Notes under the pieces: generated by a model
The model's input: only the letters and a program-made list of their open reading frames with translations
Databases searched by the model: none
What the model was told of the DNA's origin: nothing
Shown: positions 49,616-62,000 of the stretch, one piece after another
Position numbering within the stretch: position 1 is the stretch's first letter
Layout of the letters: every line of letters starts with the position of its first letter
DNA from: Elmis aenea
Lineage: Eukaryota > Arthropoda > Insecta > Coleoptera > Elmidae
Length of the DNA stretch: 64,000 nucleotides
NCBI GenBank assembly: GCA_947652605.1
Contig: OX393578.1
Location: 34,043,470-34,107,469 of the forward strand
Direction of reading: 5' to 3'
Position numbers and translations under genes: made by a program

Positions 49616-50237
49616 CAGGGTGTGTAAAAATTGGCGGAAGCGCTACACGTGGCGATGTTCTTCGTAAAATTCTAAGTCGAAAATCTAAATACGAAAATGT
49701 TGAACCATGCTTGCTGTGTCTGCAAGAGGTCCTCAAAGTATTGACATTTAGTCCTTTAATAAGCGTTATTATTTAATACTTGCAAATGAAAAGGCTGCAA
49801 TTTGGAATAAAAATAAATTTCGAATAGTATTTTTTCCTAGATATTGTGTTCTTCCTTTCAAAAATTGGTGTTAAAAATATGTAAATCACTGATTTGAATG
49901 AAAATAATACATATGGCAACATTGTCATTAGCTGTCATCTCTGTTTTCCTCGTAATTATTTCTAGTTTGTGTTTTACTATACCTAAAAGTTTGCAGCTAT
50001 GTTTACGAACTGAAGGTTTTCAGTTCGAACAATAATTGTAAATACCTAAGTAAAAATTGCTGATAAAAAAATGTCCAAACGCAAATCAATGTATGCAATG
50101 TTGCCAATTTTTTTTTAAAAATGGTTCATGAGGCCATAGGAAGCATGGTACAACATTTTTGTATTACGATTTTCGACTTGGAATTTTACGAAGAACATCG
50201 CCACGTGTAGCGCTTCCGCCAATTTTTACACACCCTG
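49616..50237. mobile_element. CAGGGTGTGTAAA fold-back element
   Basis: TA on both sides. CAGGGTGTGTAAAAATTGGC and its inverse bound 622 bp. Arms pair for about 80 bp through GGAAGCGCTACACGTGGCG and GTTCTTCGTAAAATTC. Confidence 0.9.
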
Positions 50238-51229
50238 TATATAAAAGAGCTTGTTTGTGTGTTTGTTTGTTTGTTCGCTATACAATCCGTTGACCGATCG
50301 GGACCAAATTTTGCACAGTTACTATTTAGGACCTTGCAGATCTAACGCCAAACTTTAAGTACAAGCACATATTACCAATTAAAAAAAAAAAAAAAATTAC
50401 TTGGACGGGATTCGATCTTACGTCGGCAAATACCTGGTCATAGCACGATACGGCGCGGTGTATTTCACAAGTAAAGATTGTTTTGTATACAATTAGTAAT
50501 AAATGTACATGAAGTATTATTTTTATTAGTACATTTTTAATTGAAACAAGACGAAAGAAAATAAATTTGAGTTATTATTCAATTTTTAAGCAATAAATAT
50601 TTATTTTTTAAGGAATTATAAGAAAATGAAAAGATGATTGATCAGGGTATGTCATTTGTGTATGATTTGGAATTATTGGGCTTATTCAAGTTAAAACAGT
50701 AATTAAAATTGTAATCGCCCGTGCAACGCCTGGTAAACCATCTTGTAATTAATAAAAGTATTATTAAACTTTCAGGGCTAACGTGTTTAATTTGAACTTA
50801 AAGGCTAACGTTGGTCTCATAGACCGAAAATAAAATATAACAGAAAAATATGTTTTTTAAATAATTTTAATCTGAAGTTTATAAGGCAACTAGTAGACTA
50901 TATAAAAACAATTTTAATTTAAAAAAAAAAATTATTTCGTTCGTTTTTTACAAAAAAAAAACTGTATAAAAATATCGTTACAAAAACATATAAATATTTT
51001 TTAAATGAAACAAAAACAAAACAAAAATTTAAAAAATAAAGAAAAGACATCTGAAAAAGGTTATTTACATTATCAATTAAGTAAAATTCAGGTTAAGCAC
51101 AAAAAAGTATTAATTTATACATTTATAGTATAATGTAACATTTCACTGTAAAAAGTACTATATATTTGCAGAGCATTCTACACAAAATATGCCTTTTATG
51201 TTTCCATACACATAAACTTATTGCATATA

Positions 51230-52740
51230 CAGGGTGTCCCAAATTCGAGTAAATGCATGGGGATCTAGCTTATCGTAAGAGCTACGAGGTCGGTTAAATT
51301 AGGGCATAGTTGCGAAATTAGACGCTCATCAAATATCTGCAAAGAACATTTTCATAGCTGTCTTAGTTCAGAAGTTATTCAAGAAAAACTGAAAAAATTG
51401 ATTTTCGTTTTTTTGCCCTATTTCCAACGTTTTTTAAGATATCGACAATTTGGAAGCATTTCTCCATGGCAACTTCTTACGCTTTATATTTTGAGATAAC
51501 ATAGAATTTCCAACAAAGTTTCGTCTCTTCAGAACCATCATCAACTTCATTTTTTTAAATACTGCGAATACATTTTGATCTCATAGTCGGATAGCATTTT
51601 GTCTTCTGATTTTAATGGTATATGACACTTAATATCTAAAATGATATTTTTCCACAAAAATTTGAGAAAAACTCATTTTATCCAATTTTGGAATCAAATG
51701 ATCTTGTACAAAAAAAGCAAAATAAAAAACAAAACAATTTTTTTGTTTTGTTGTTCTTTTAAAACTTTCACGTTGACATTAATATGATCGTGACTAATTG
51801 TATAATTTGCAACCAGCTAGAATTCTTTGATATTTGTGCTTTTGTTCGCAATATTTATTTTCACTATGTCCTGGTAGTACATTTTTAATTTATTTATTTA
51901 TTCGCTATCCCTTCGTGTATTGCAAGTATTGTTAAATTAACTTTCGTCAATTACGGAAAATAAAAGGTGTTACAAATATATTAATGTAATTGATTTTAAT
52001 GAAGTATTTAATAAACTGTTGAAAATTAAAAAGTATGCCATGAGAAAACAAAATTTTGTGTATATTATGACATTTCTCTCGAATTCCTTAAAAAGTGTTG
52101 TTTGTCATTTTAAATTTTAAAAAAGCACAAATTCAAAGAATTTTTAGCTGGTTGCAAATTATGCATTTATTCACGATCACATTAATGTCAAAGTGACAGT
52201 TTTAACAGAATAACAACAAAACAATAAAAATGTTTTGTTCTTTATTTTGCTTTTTTTTTGTACAAGATAATTTGATTGAAAAATTGGACAAAATGAGTTT
52301 TTCTTAAATTTTTGTGGTAAAATATCATTTTAGATTTAAGTGTCATATATCATTGAAATCAGAAGACAAAATGCTATGCGACTATGAGATTAAATTTTTT
52401 TCGGCGCATTAAAAAAAAAATGAAGTTGATGATGGTTCTGAAGAGACGAAACGTTGTTGGAAATTCTATGTTATCTCAAAATATAAAGCGTAAGAAGTTG
52501 CCAGTGAGAAGTGCTTCCAGATTGTCGATATCTTAAAAAATGTATGAAATAGGGCAAAAAAACGAAAATCAGTTTTTTAACTTTTTCTTGAATCACTTAT
52601 GAACTAAGACGGCTATGAAAATTTTCTTTGCAGATATTTGATGAGCATCTAATTTCGCAACTTTGCTCTAATTTAACCGACCTTGTAGCTCCTAAGATAA
52701 GCGAGATCCCCATGCATTTACTCGAATTTGGGACACCCTG
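51230..52740. mobile_element. 1.5-kb near-complete hairpin, CAGGGTGTCCC termini
   Basis: The ends are CAGGGTGTCCCAAATTCGAG and CTCGAATTTGGGACACCCTG. Inverted similarity continues inward for roughly 550-600 bp per arm (for example ATAACATAGAATTTCCAAC and TTTTGTCTTCTGATTT), leaving a short spacer. There is no coding frame. Confidence 0.9.
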
Positions 52741-53720
52741 AAAAGCACTTATATTTGGTTTTTTTACTTTTTTTACTACTGCATTAAAAGCAGCGTCCAT
52801 GTGCCTGTTCATTATTTGAAACATTCAGTGTTATTTGAAAAATTTCTTAAAGGCGTCCTGGGTAGATATTTTGCAAGTGCTCTGCGTCTTGCATGTGGCT
52901 TAAGTAACTCCATACCTAGTGTCTCTAAAAAAATTCTTCAAAAAGTCTTTGCAAGTAATTTTGTTGTTGTTCGTAATTCATTTTTACACTATTAGGATAA
53001 TTATTACTTAAAATAAAACACTAAACCAGTAGCTCCATTACCTTTACTTTAATTACACCAAAGTTAACGTCGGTCTCTGAGACCGAAATTTGATGTAGTT
53101 AAAAAACTATACACGTACTTTTGCTGCCGTTTTGATTTGACACTAGCAACTGTGCTAGCAACATCTACGTATAATATGAAGCTACTGAACGACCGAGCAC
53201 GATATTCGAATCCATCTGTCATTTATCAGAATAATTCGGTTCCGTCGGTCTCTGAGACCGCACGTTAGCTCTTTCTTAAAGGTTAATACTAATAAAATTA
53301 GTTATTTTCATATAGGTATATAGATCTAAATAAAATAGTTCAGGCATGAAAGTTTATAAATAAGTAAAAACAAATAAGTTTTAAACATACTATGCTGGAT
53401 TAAAAAAATAACGATTAGGTACATATAAAGTAACGAGTAATAATTTTAATTTTAATTAATTGTTGGATGAACCCCAAAGTCCCAAATAGTCAGAATCAAC
53501 AATTATGTAGTTCAATTTTTTTGACTAAAGTCTGTATTTGAATGACATCAGGCAGCAGGTAAAGAATCGTCATTCGTCAGCACGTAATATTTAAATACGT
53601 ACGTAAAATAAATACAAGTAATGGTTTAGCATTTTATTGATTAACTTACGATACAAATATATTATTTTTTACTTCCACAGAATAAATGTTAAAAGCGTTG
53701 CTTGTGCCTATGCCTATATC

Positions 53721-54075
53721 CAGTGGTGAGCTGTAGGGGGCTCGCGGGGGCTCGCGCGAGCCCTTTGTTAAATTATTCCTTAATTTGCGAGCCCCTTGTT
53801 CTTCTTGTTAACCATTTTCTCAAGAAAAAATATATCTCAAAATCATTGTCATTACATACATTTGTAAAGCGACGAAGTCATGCCTATCAAGCAATGACGA
53901 TTAAATTTAGAATAACCCGTCGCACAATAGAATTTTTTGAATTATGTACAATCACTCGATTATTCACGTTTGAATTTAAAATGCCACTTTTTTCCAACAT
54001 ATAATTGACATTATTTTTTTGTTTTTATTTAACTATGAGCGAGCCCTTTGTTAAAAATTTCATAGCTCACCACTG
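53721..54075. mobile_element. hAT MITE with exact 8-bp TSD
   Basis: CAGTGGTGAGCTGTAGGG and ATAGCTCACCACTG are inverted ends. CCTATATC is duplicated at 53713-53720 and 54076-54083. GCGAGCCCTTTGTTAAA occurs near both ends in opposite orientation. A 100-codon frame across it is not a gene. Confidence 0.9.
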
Positions 54076-54206
54076 CCTATATCATTATGCGTAAGAGTGT
54101 TACTCTAATGGTCCACTGTAAAAAGTAGTTCGTATGCCTTGTTGTTGGATATGCGAGTCATAGACAAATGCGCGTTGCTCGTGGCTTCACCCGCCTTTAT
54201 AAGTTG

Positions 54207-55629
54207 AGACCGTGGTCACGACCTACTACACAGGTTGGGAAACTGCTATATAAAACCGACTGAGGCCGGTAACTAGTTCCGTAAATTATCCCACAGATGG
54301 CAATAAGTCTAAGAAGCATTCGCCATAAATTATCGCTAGATGGCGGTTCATGTACAAGATTTTGACAGTCAGCGAGATTTATAGGCGATCGCTTAAAAAA
54401 TTCGCAAAATTCGAATTTACTCAACCAGAGGATGTATAAAAAATATTTTTACCGAGTTTTTAAGTCAGTTTTGTTCACAGTAAGATCCCAACCAGTGCAA
54501 GCACAGGTTCTTAGACTTATCGCCATCTAAAATCTGTTTTATACAATACCATTTTTTCGTTTAAGAAAATCGTATACGATTTTATAGTACCGTATCAATC
54601 AGAAATTAAAAATCTTAAACGAAAAAATAGTATGAAATTAGGACATGCTCTAATTGCATCCAATATTTAGCATGCTCGCATGTATATTTTACTGTGACTG
54701 TATTGAACTGCATCTATCTGACCGCATGTCATTTGTGGGTTAGGTTAACTGACAACAAAATATAATAAAAGTTACTAAAAAGTAACCAAAATATATTAGC
54801 GCTTTCGTATCAAAAAATAGTACCATGTAAATGGTTCATATTTTCCATGCTAAATTCTTGAACGAAATTTTTATTAAAATATTCATATGTAATACCACTA
54901 GTGGTGAAGATTTTTTTGAAAATACTTTTGGGTTTCTATGGAAACTTGTTCCAGTTAAAATATCACGAAAGCAAATTATTGCATCAAAAATTCCCCGACG
55001 CGCAGCTGGAGGGGTATTTTTAGATGAAATTTGCTCGAGTGATATTTTGGAACAAATTTAAATGGAAAACGGAAGTATTTTCTTAAAAAAATCTTTACCA
55101 CGAGTGATATTCGAATGAATATTCCGCGAATTAAAAACTCGAGGAATTGGTCCCAAACGTATTTATTGATTTTTAAAGTATTTTGGGGCACATTTGTATA
55201 TATTTTTTTTCAATATCTCATGTATTAAACGAAGAAAAACGAAGAAAAACGACCGCTTGTAGTCATTTTGACAAATTTAATTGACATGTTTATGTGTAAC
55301 TAAGCGTAACTAAGGAGGCCTACTGTGAAAAATAGACCTAGTCATGGTGTTTTCGCTGAGACACCTCAACTTGCGGTGTTTCCAGCGAGAGTCGTGTCTT
55401 ATTGGATGAATAGTATGTTTTGATTGGTTACTTATGTTATGAGTGGAATATTTCATGCTATTTTTTTAAACGAAAAAATAGTTACAAATCAGTATAGTAT
55501 AAAAAAGACAACGGATATTTATGGCGAATGGTTCTTAGACGTATCGCCATCTAGCGGAAATGTATGTCAAAAAGTTCCAGATTTTTTTGACAGACTTCCC
55601 AACCTGTGTAGTAGACCGTGACCGTGGTT
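54207..55629. mobile_element. 1.4-kb unclassified terminal-inverted-repeat element
   Basis: The left GACCGTGGTCACGACCTAC with ACACAGGTTGGGAA pairs with the right TTCCCAACCTGTGTAGTAG then ACCGTGACCGTGG. Subterminal TAAGTCTAAGAAGCATTCGCC pairs with the segment around 55520-55545, and GCTAGATGGCG is present on both sides. No transposase frame is recognised. Confidence 0.6.
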
Positions 55630-56029
55630 CTTGTGTATTGGTGTGTACATTTTAGGTTAGGTGAGATTTAAATTTCAAATTGACGTATGGTGGTTACATA
55701 TGTTTTGTAGTTTGAAAAATCATTATATTGTAGGTTTGTAAACTTAAAAGTTTTGTTATTTGAGCTAATGTTACCTTCCACTATCTGGGGTTATGGTATC
55801 CAAAGAGAAAATTTGTTATTTACTGCGATCCGGTGGCAATTAGGCAAAATCAGCTATCATGCCAGTCGTTCTCATCATCGTCAATAATCTATATCGTGTG
55901 TTTAATACAAAACTAATTTAATTATAAAAACTAGGATTTCACTTTGGTAATTGATAATAAATTACACCCACCTATGTGAAAGATTGCTCTTAAATATGTT
56001 TATCATCTTTCTATTAGAACAAGCTCGAT

Positions 56030-59000
56030 ATGAATTCACAAGAATCAACCATTACATTCGAAGAAGTTCGTAAATTCTTAGGCATGCCCACCCTTATGCT
56101 AGAAGAACATCAAAATGTACTTCCAAAACTTATAATATCCTTTTAAAATGAAACAACGCTTCAAGAATTTTGCAAATTTTAATATGTATTTCCATAACAT
56201 TTTATTATGGTGTTTTAGAAATAGATACGACAATAGAAATTAAACTTGAATGCATACAGTTCATTGTTTTAAATGTGTTACCAGACGAGTCAGTTGAAGA
56301 TGTCAATCATTCTATTTTACGTTATTTAATGCCTTCAGTAAAAGATCTTGTTGAAAAAGTAAGTATTTTGTTGTGGCTTATTTTCGTAATATAACTAATG
56401 CTTTAATCATTAAGACATTAGATAACATGTGTATAATATTAAATGGTGATGATGAGCAAAATGCACATTTTGTTAGTACTTGGAAAAAACATTTGCAGGT
56501 AAGTGTTCACATAATGTTTTAACTGGTATTTAAAATACATTTTACAGATCTCCACCAATTTATTGCAAGCACTAGATTCAATTTTGGACTATATATTAAA
56601 TCTTCAAGAAGTGCAATATTACCAAATATCTAGTGTACCTTTAAGTTTAAGCTCTATATTGTTTGCAACTATTAATCATTTTAAAACAAGGTAATTTTAA
56701 TTTTGTCTTTTTAATATATGTTTTAATTATTCTTGTTTTAGTGATGAATTGTACAAAAAGTATGTTAGTGTCTTAAGTGAAATACTATCACTATTTAAAA
56801 AAACACAAAATCTGTATATGAAGCTGTTAGGTGTTATGGATAGTCATGTAATTTTTAACTTTGATCTGCAAGAACAGGTTATATCGTTTGCAGAATGTAA
56901 GTTACAGTTTTTGTTAAGTTTTAAACCTGTAAGTTTCATGGAACTACAGAGTGGCTTTTTAATAGTGTAGGACGTTTTTGTAATTCACTGTAAAAAAAAA
57001 CTTCTATGATAAAAAATATCAACTTTCAAACAGAAAATTGTTGCTATTATTGCACAGATTGTTTTCAGTTTTGAAAAACTGTTTTTTAAAGTACATAATA
57101 TTGCTTACATGGTAGGCCAAAACACTTCTAGTTTAACTATAAAGGTTATAAAAAGCCATGGCATCCTGGTACTTTGGCAATTTCCGTGTCGATTATCAGT
57201 GTTAGTTCACCAAACACCAAATAAGAATCAGGTGAAAGCTTTTTTTTTTAATGAAAATAGCCTACCTGCATTATCATTACTTATTTAAAAGAAAAAGCTT
57301 TAACCAACGTTAAACCTGTCCCTCTATTACTGACCAAATCAATGAATGATTAAGAAAAAAACGATTTGTGATTCTAACACTCATATTTGACACGGCAATA
57401 TCCGAAAATCACCAATTTTTTGGTAAATTGGTAGCTACGTCATTGTTTTTTTTTTGTTTAACCATATGAAGCTGAGGTAGTGTCGCCTTTTTTTTTAATA
57501 GCACTTTTCAACTATAATAAAATCAAAGTAAATTTTAATGATGTAAAATAATTAAAGACAAAACTACAAATCAAATTATCCATGTGATTTTAAAATATCT
57601 CTTTAAAACAATTGTTTTGAGTTCATCATTTTTCTGTCTATGATGATTATAGAAAACACGACCCTGTGCTGATTTGCTACGGTTTATTTATTTAAAACCG
57701 TAAGAATTTGAATTCTAATGGTTTTAGGATATGGCGATAACCAAAGCTTATGCAAGAAACTTTTAATGTTTTTAATGCTACTACTCAACTACCCAAACAA
57801 AGGTTTATGGAGAATTGTCTGGTCGTTAGGGATAGACGATATCGAAATTTCCAGATCGAATAGCGGTATCGATATTTTGGATAAGGGCCCTGTAGCTAAA
57901 AAAAGAAAGGTCGTCGGCTGTGAATTTTGTACTAAAAATCTGATAAAAACTTTAAAAAGAGGCTGATGACTAAAAAAAAAGATTGTTATCAATATCGGTA
58001 TGTCAATCAAAAACAACAATCACCCACTGCTGTTAAATATGTCATTTGTTTAAAGTGTTGTTTACGTTAATTAACACTAATATGACTAAGAAAACAATTT
58101 AAGGCCTAAAGAAACAAATGCGATTTTACAAAATTAATTGAAAAACTTCAAAAGTATTAGACCCATGTATAGAGTTGCCAGATTTGTGAATATCATTACC
58201 CGGTCAAAAGGGGGTCTGCATCCCCCCAGCCTGAAGGGGGTCTGAGGAAATTTAATAAAAAGCCAGTTTTAAAAGTAATCTAAATCATGATAAAAATCCT
58301 GTCGGGTCGGATTGCATCTACCGCTCTCTCGCTCTTAGTACCTTCCACTGAACTGATGCAACACATTACGTACTAATCGGAATTTTTTTGATAAGTTTTA
58401 ATAAACCGGTATGTTATTCAACAGTCCCGAAACCTCTTAACGGTTCAAAGAAAGTTGTGGCCCCAAATCGGGACAATCCCGGAAAACCAGATGTCAACAA
58501 TCCTATGTATGTAGGGTTTTATAAACACTACCGTCGAAAAATATTACGTGTATGCGAAAACCGTTACTCGGAATATACCGGGTGTAAATGAAGTGTGGTA
58601 CACCCCCTTTTTTTTCTTTAGTTTTGATTTTAGATCAATGAAATTTTAGACATATGATATGTGCAAAAAACCGGGCATTTTGAGCACATGCACTCATTTG
58701 TTTCACTTCCGGTTTCGCCGGAAATGACCTCATCTTTGTTATTTTAAATGGAACACCCTGTATATTTTCACATTTTTGGAAAGAGGAAGCGATTTTGGAT
58801 ACAACTGCACTATTTTGGTTAATTTTTATAACCTCAATTTTTTTTTTAAACAAAATTTAGTTTTTTATTAAGGGTGCCGTGACCTGCATAAATTGGTTTT
58901 TATTATGTCAACAATTGTACAAAAAACGTTTTTGTAAATTTTAAATGACATTTAGGTTACTTTATCGGCTTTGAAGGTTGCGGAATCGGTTTTTTGACAA

Positions 59001-62000
59001 AAAGTCATTTTTTTTAAATGGAACTATGGTGGTACAAGCGGTTATTTAAATGGAGCATCTTCTAACGAATCCATCGATCCCAATAACTTGTATTTTTATT
59101 AAGAGTCTACTTCAAAAATTTCAAATTATTGTGAAGATTTATTAAGAGATCCTTTTAATCGTAGTAATCTAATTATGTAAAAACGATTACCAAAATTTTT
59201 AGACTTTTTAATTAAATGACTATAGTAGTTAAACATAAAACAACGATCATTTGTTTTGTTGTAGTTATATGCACAGCGTACTGCGATTAACAGGATCTCT
59301 TAATAAATCTTTACAATAATTTAAAGTTTTTGAAGCAGACTCTAAATAAAAATACAGGTTATTGGTATCGACGGATTAGTTAGAAAATGCTCCATTTGAA
59401 TAACCGCTAGTACCAGCATGGTTCCATTTAAAAAAATTGACTTTTAAAAAAAAAAACGATTCCGCAACCTTCAAAGCTGATTAAAGTAACTTAAATGTCA
59501 TTTAAAATTTACAAAAACGTTTTTTGGACAATTGTTGACATAATAAAAATCAATTTATGCAGGTCACGGCACTCTTAATAAAAAACTAAATTTTGTTTTA
59601 AAAAAAATTTGAGGTTATAAAAATTAACCAAAGTAGTGCAGTTGTATCCAAAATCGCTTCCTCTTTCCAAATATGTGAAAATATACAGGGTGTTCCATTT
59701 AAAATAACAAAGTCGGGGTCATTTCCGGCGAAACCGGAAGTGAAACAAATGAGTACATGTGCTCAAAAAGCCCGGTTTTTTGCACATATTATATGTCTAA
59801 AATTTCATTGATCTAAAATCAAAACTAAAGAAAAAAAGGGGGTGTACCACACTTCATTTACACCCGGCATTTTAGGAAATAAGTAGCATAGAGCGTAATT
59901 GTATAATTATCTGAAATAAATGGTAAGAATAAGAATTAACGTGGATTTTTGAAATAGGACAATCATTTTGATACAAATAAATTACAACAATTGGACAATC
60001 ATTTTGATATGGAGGGAGTATCTTTTATTATGACCATCACGATTCCTAAAAAATTGTGTTTTAAATTATAAATTACTAGTAAACTGGTTGTTAAAGATTT
60101 GACAGCATACCACTGCATGCCTGCATGTAAGTATACTGTGTTAAATAAATTTTAATCAAAATTTTTTAACAAAGAAAAGTTACGACTTCAAACTTTTTTT
60201 TACCCAAAAGTTTTCTGAAACGGCTTATAAGAATTTTGTGAAAGGATTATTAAAATTAGTAACGATGCTTGGCTTTATTAGTAGGATTGTCATTTTCGAT
60301 AAAACAACCTAATCCCTATTGGATAGTTGAACATCGTATTGACCGTTCTAAAAAAATAAAATGTGTGAGTTGGAATAGTCAACCAACACCTTATTAAACC
60401 TTTTTATTATTGACGGAATATTAAATGCTGAACGATGCGTGGAACTTTTAAGACATGAAAATATATCTACCAACTACCATATCAGCAAGATGGAACCACT
60501 TTCTAATAAAACAGATAAATTGGATGAAGAGGGCTTTTTGAGTGGCCCCTGCGTTTTTAGACTGTATCCCAATTGAATTTTTTTTTGTGAGGTTACTGAA
60601 AATACAAAATGCAACCATATAAAATACAAAATTATAAAAATAGAATTTGAACTGAATGTTAAAACTTTTCAAAGGAATTTATTTTAAATGCTGTATAATT
60701 CACTAACATAGATAAGGACATTGTCGAGTGATCAACGGCTAACAATTTGAGCAATTTATTTCATTAATTACATTACATTGTCTTTGTTGATTTTTAGGTT
60801 TCTGTTTAATTTTGTAAGACTTCATTTATTGCATTTTTGAAGTAACTAAAGTGCAGTATTTATCCACAAAATTTAAATTTTTTCAAATATTTTTTATGAA
60901 ATAATAAAAAACTTATCAGTTAAAGTGTAAAACAATCTAGGTTAACTGGAAAAAATTTGTATGTCAGTTTCACATGGTTAGAAAAAAAAAAGTCAAAATT
61001 TAGCTAACAATTGAAGTTTTGTATAAAAACTTGTATTTATGCCCTTAAAGCAGTGTTTCCAGCCTTTGGCCTACCATATACAGGGTTCTGGTTTTTCGAG
61101 GGCCACTATGGGGATCTCATAAACGGTAAGAGTAATGACTTTGGTTAAATTAGGGCAAAATTGTATATTTAGGTGCTTAATTATTTGACGCAAACAGAAC
61201 TTACCTAGCTTTTTAGTTTTTGAAATATAGGGGAAAAAGTAAAAAAATGAAATATTTTTGCCCGTAACTTTTTCATTTGATGTCGAATTTCATTTCTGTA
61301 AAAACTTTTTCATGGCCATTTTTTGCAAGGAATCAAAATATATATTTCATTACGAAAATTTTGTTTTTACAAAAATGAAATTCGACGTCAAATGAAAAAG
61401 TTACAGGCAAAAAACAAAAATAAATTTTTTTACTTTTTCCCCTATATCTCAAAAACTAAAAAAGCTAGATAAGTTATGTTTTCGTCAAATAATTAAGCAC
61501 CTGAATATACAACTTTACCCTAATTTAACCGAAGTCGTAACTCTTACCGTTTACGAGATCCCCATAGTGGCCCTTGAAAAACGAGGACCTGTATATTTTT
61601 TTTGTTTTTTAAAATAATTTTTTTGTATGGTTACATTTGTAGTTATAAATATTGTCGGAGATATTGGTGCAGAGTTAGCAGGAATGAATGTAAAAGCGAT
61701 GGTAGATAGTTGGAAAAATTATATAAATCTTGCACAAAAATATGAAGTTGTTTTAAACCAATATGGAATTGACATTAACAACCAGCTGCAGTTTTTTTCA
61801 GCTGAAACGAATAAAAATTTACAGTCAGTCCTTTTAACGGTAAGTTAAACGCTTATTACCCTATTTTCTAGCATATAAGGTTCATGGGCAATAAGAAGTT
61901 CCCCACTTTTTGAGGCAGATTTTGGAATAAATAGGGAGTTTTTATTCAATTTGTAAAACACAAGGAAATTTAAGATTTCTTTATTTAACCTAAAACAGTT

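Larger units (their letters stand above)
47870..56017. other. 8-kb intergenic transposon-rich region
   Basis: No gene was recognised between the lectin start and the FIRRM-like gene. It contains the fold-back elements at 49616, 51230 and 54207, a hAT MITE at 53721, and an arm at about 48590-48990 ending GGACCACCCTGTATAT. GGTCTC-n-GAGACC dyads recur at about 50812, 53072 and 53246. The minus-strand frame at 50450-50400, ending ATCGAATCCCGTCCA, resembles a tRNA-type B box and may be a SINE remnant. Confidence 0.5.
57000..61600. other. Large intron of the FIRRM-like gene
   Basis: No exon is needed here: the 56896 and 61643 junctions join in frame and match the family continuously. The intron contains the 58578-59867 hairpin and the 61081-61591 element. 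An 82-codon frame at 57718 ending in a Lys-rich stretch is unrecognised. At 60012, GGAGGGAGTA next to TA looks like a Stowaway-type terminus without its partner. Confidence 0.6.

Noticed and set aside
49537..49776. 79-codon ORF with GCVKIGGSATRGD
   Set aside because: It spans the terminus of the 49616-50237 element and has no domain.
50264..50460. tRNA gene on the minus strand
   Set aside because: Only a B-box-like ATCGAATCC is present; no complete cloverleaf can be drawn. A SINE remnant is more likely.
53702..54004. 100-codon ORF
   Set aside because: Lies almost wholly inside the hAT MITE with TSD CCTATATC and has no recognisable domain.
57718..57966. 82-codon ORF in the large FIRRM intron, possibly an exon
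   Set aside because: An acceptor-like TTTTAG precedes it, but exons 56742-56896 and 61643-61839 already join in frame and match the family continuously, so no exon is needed here.
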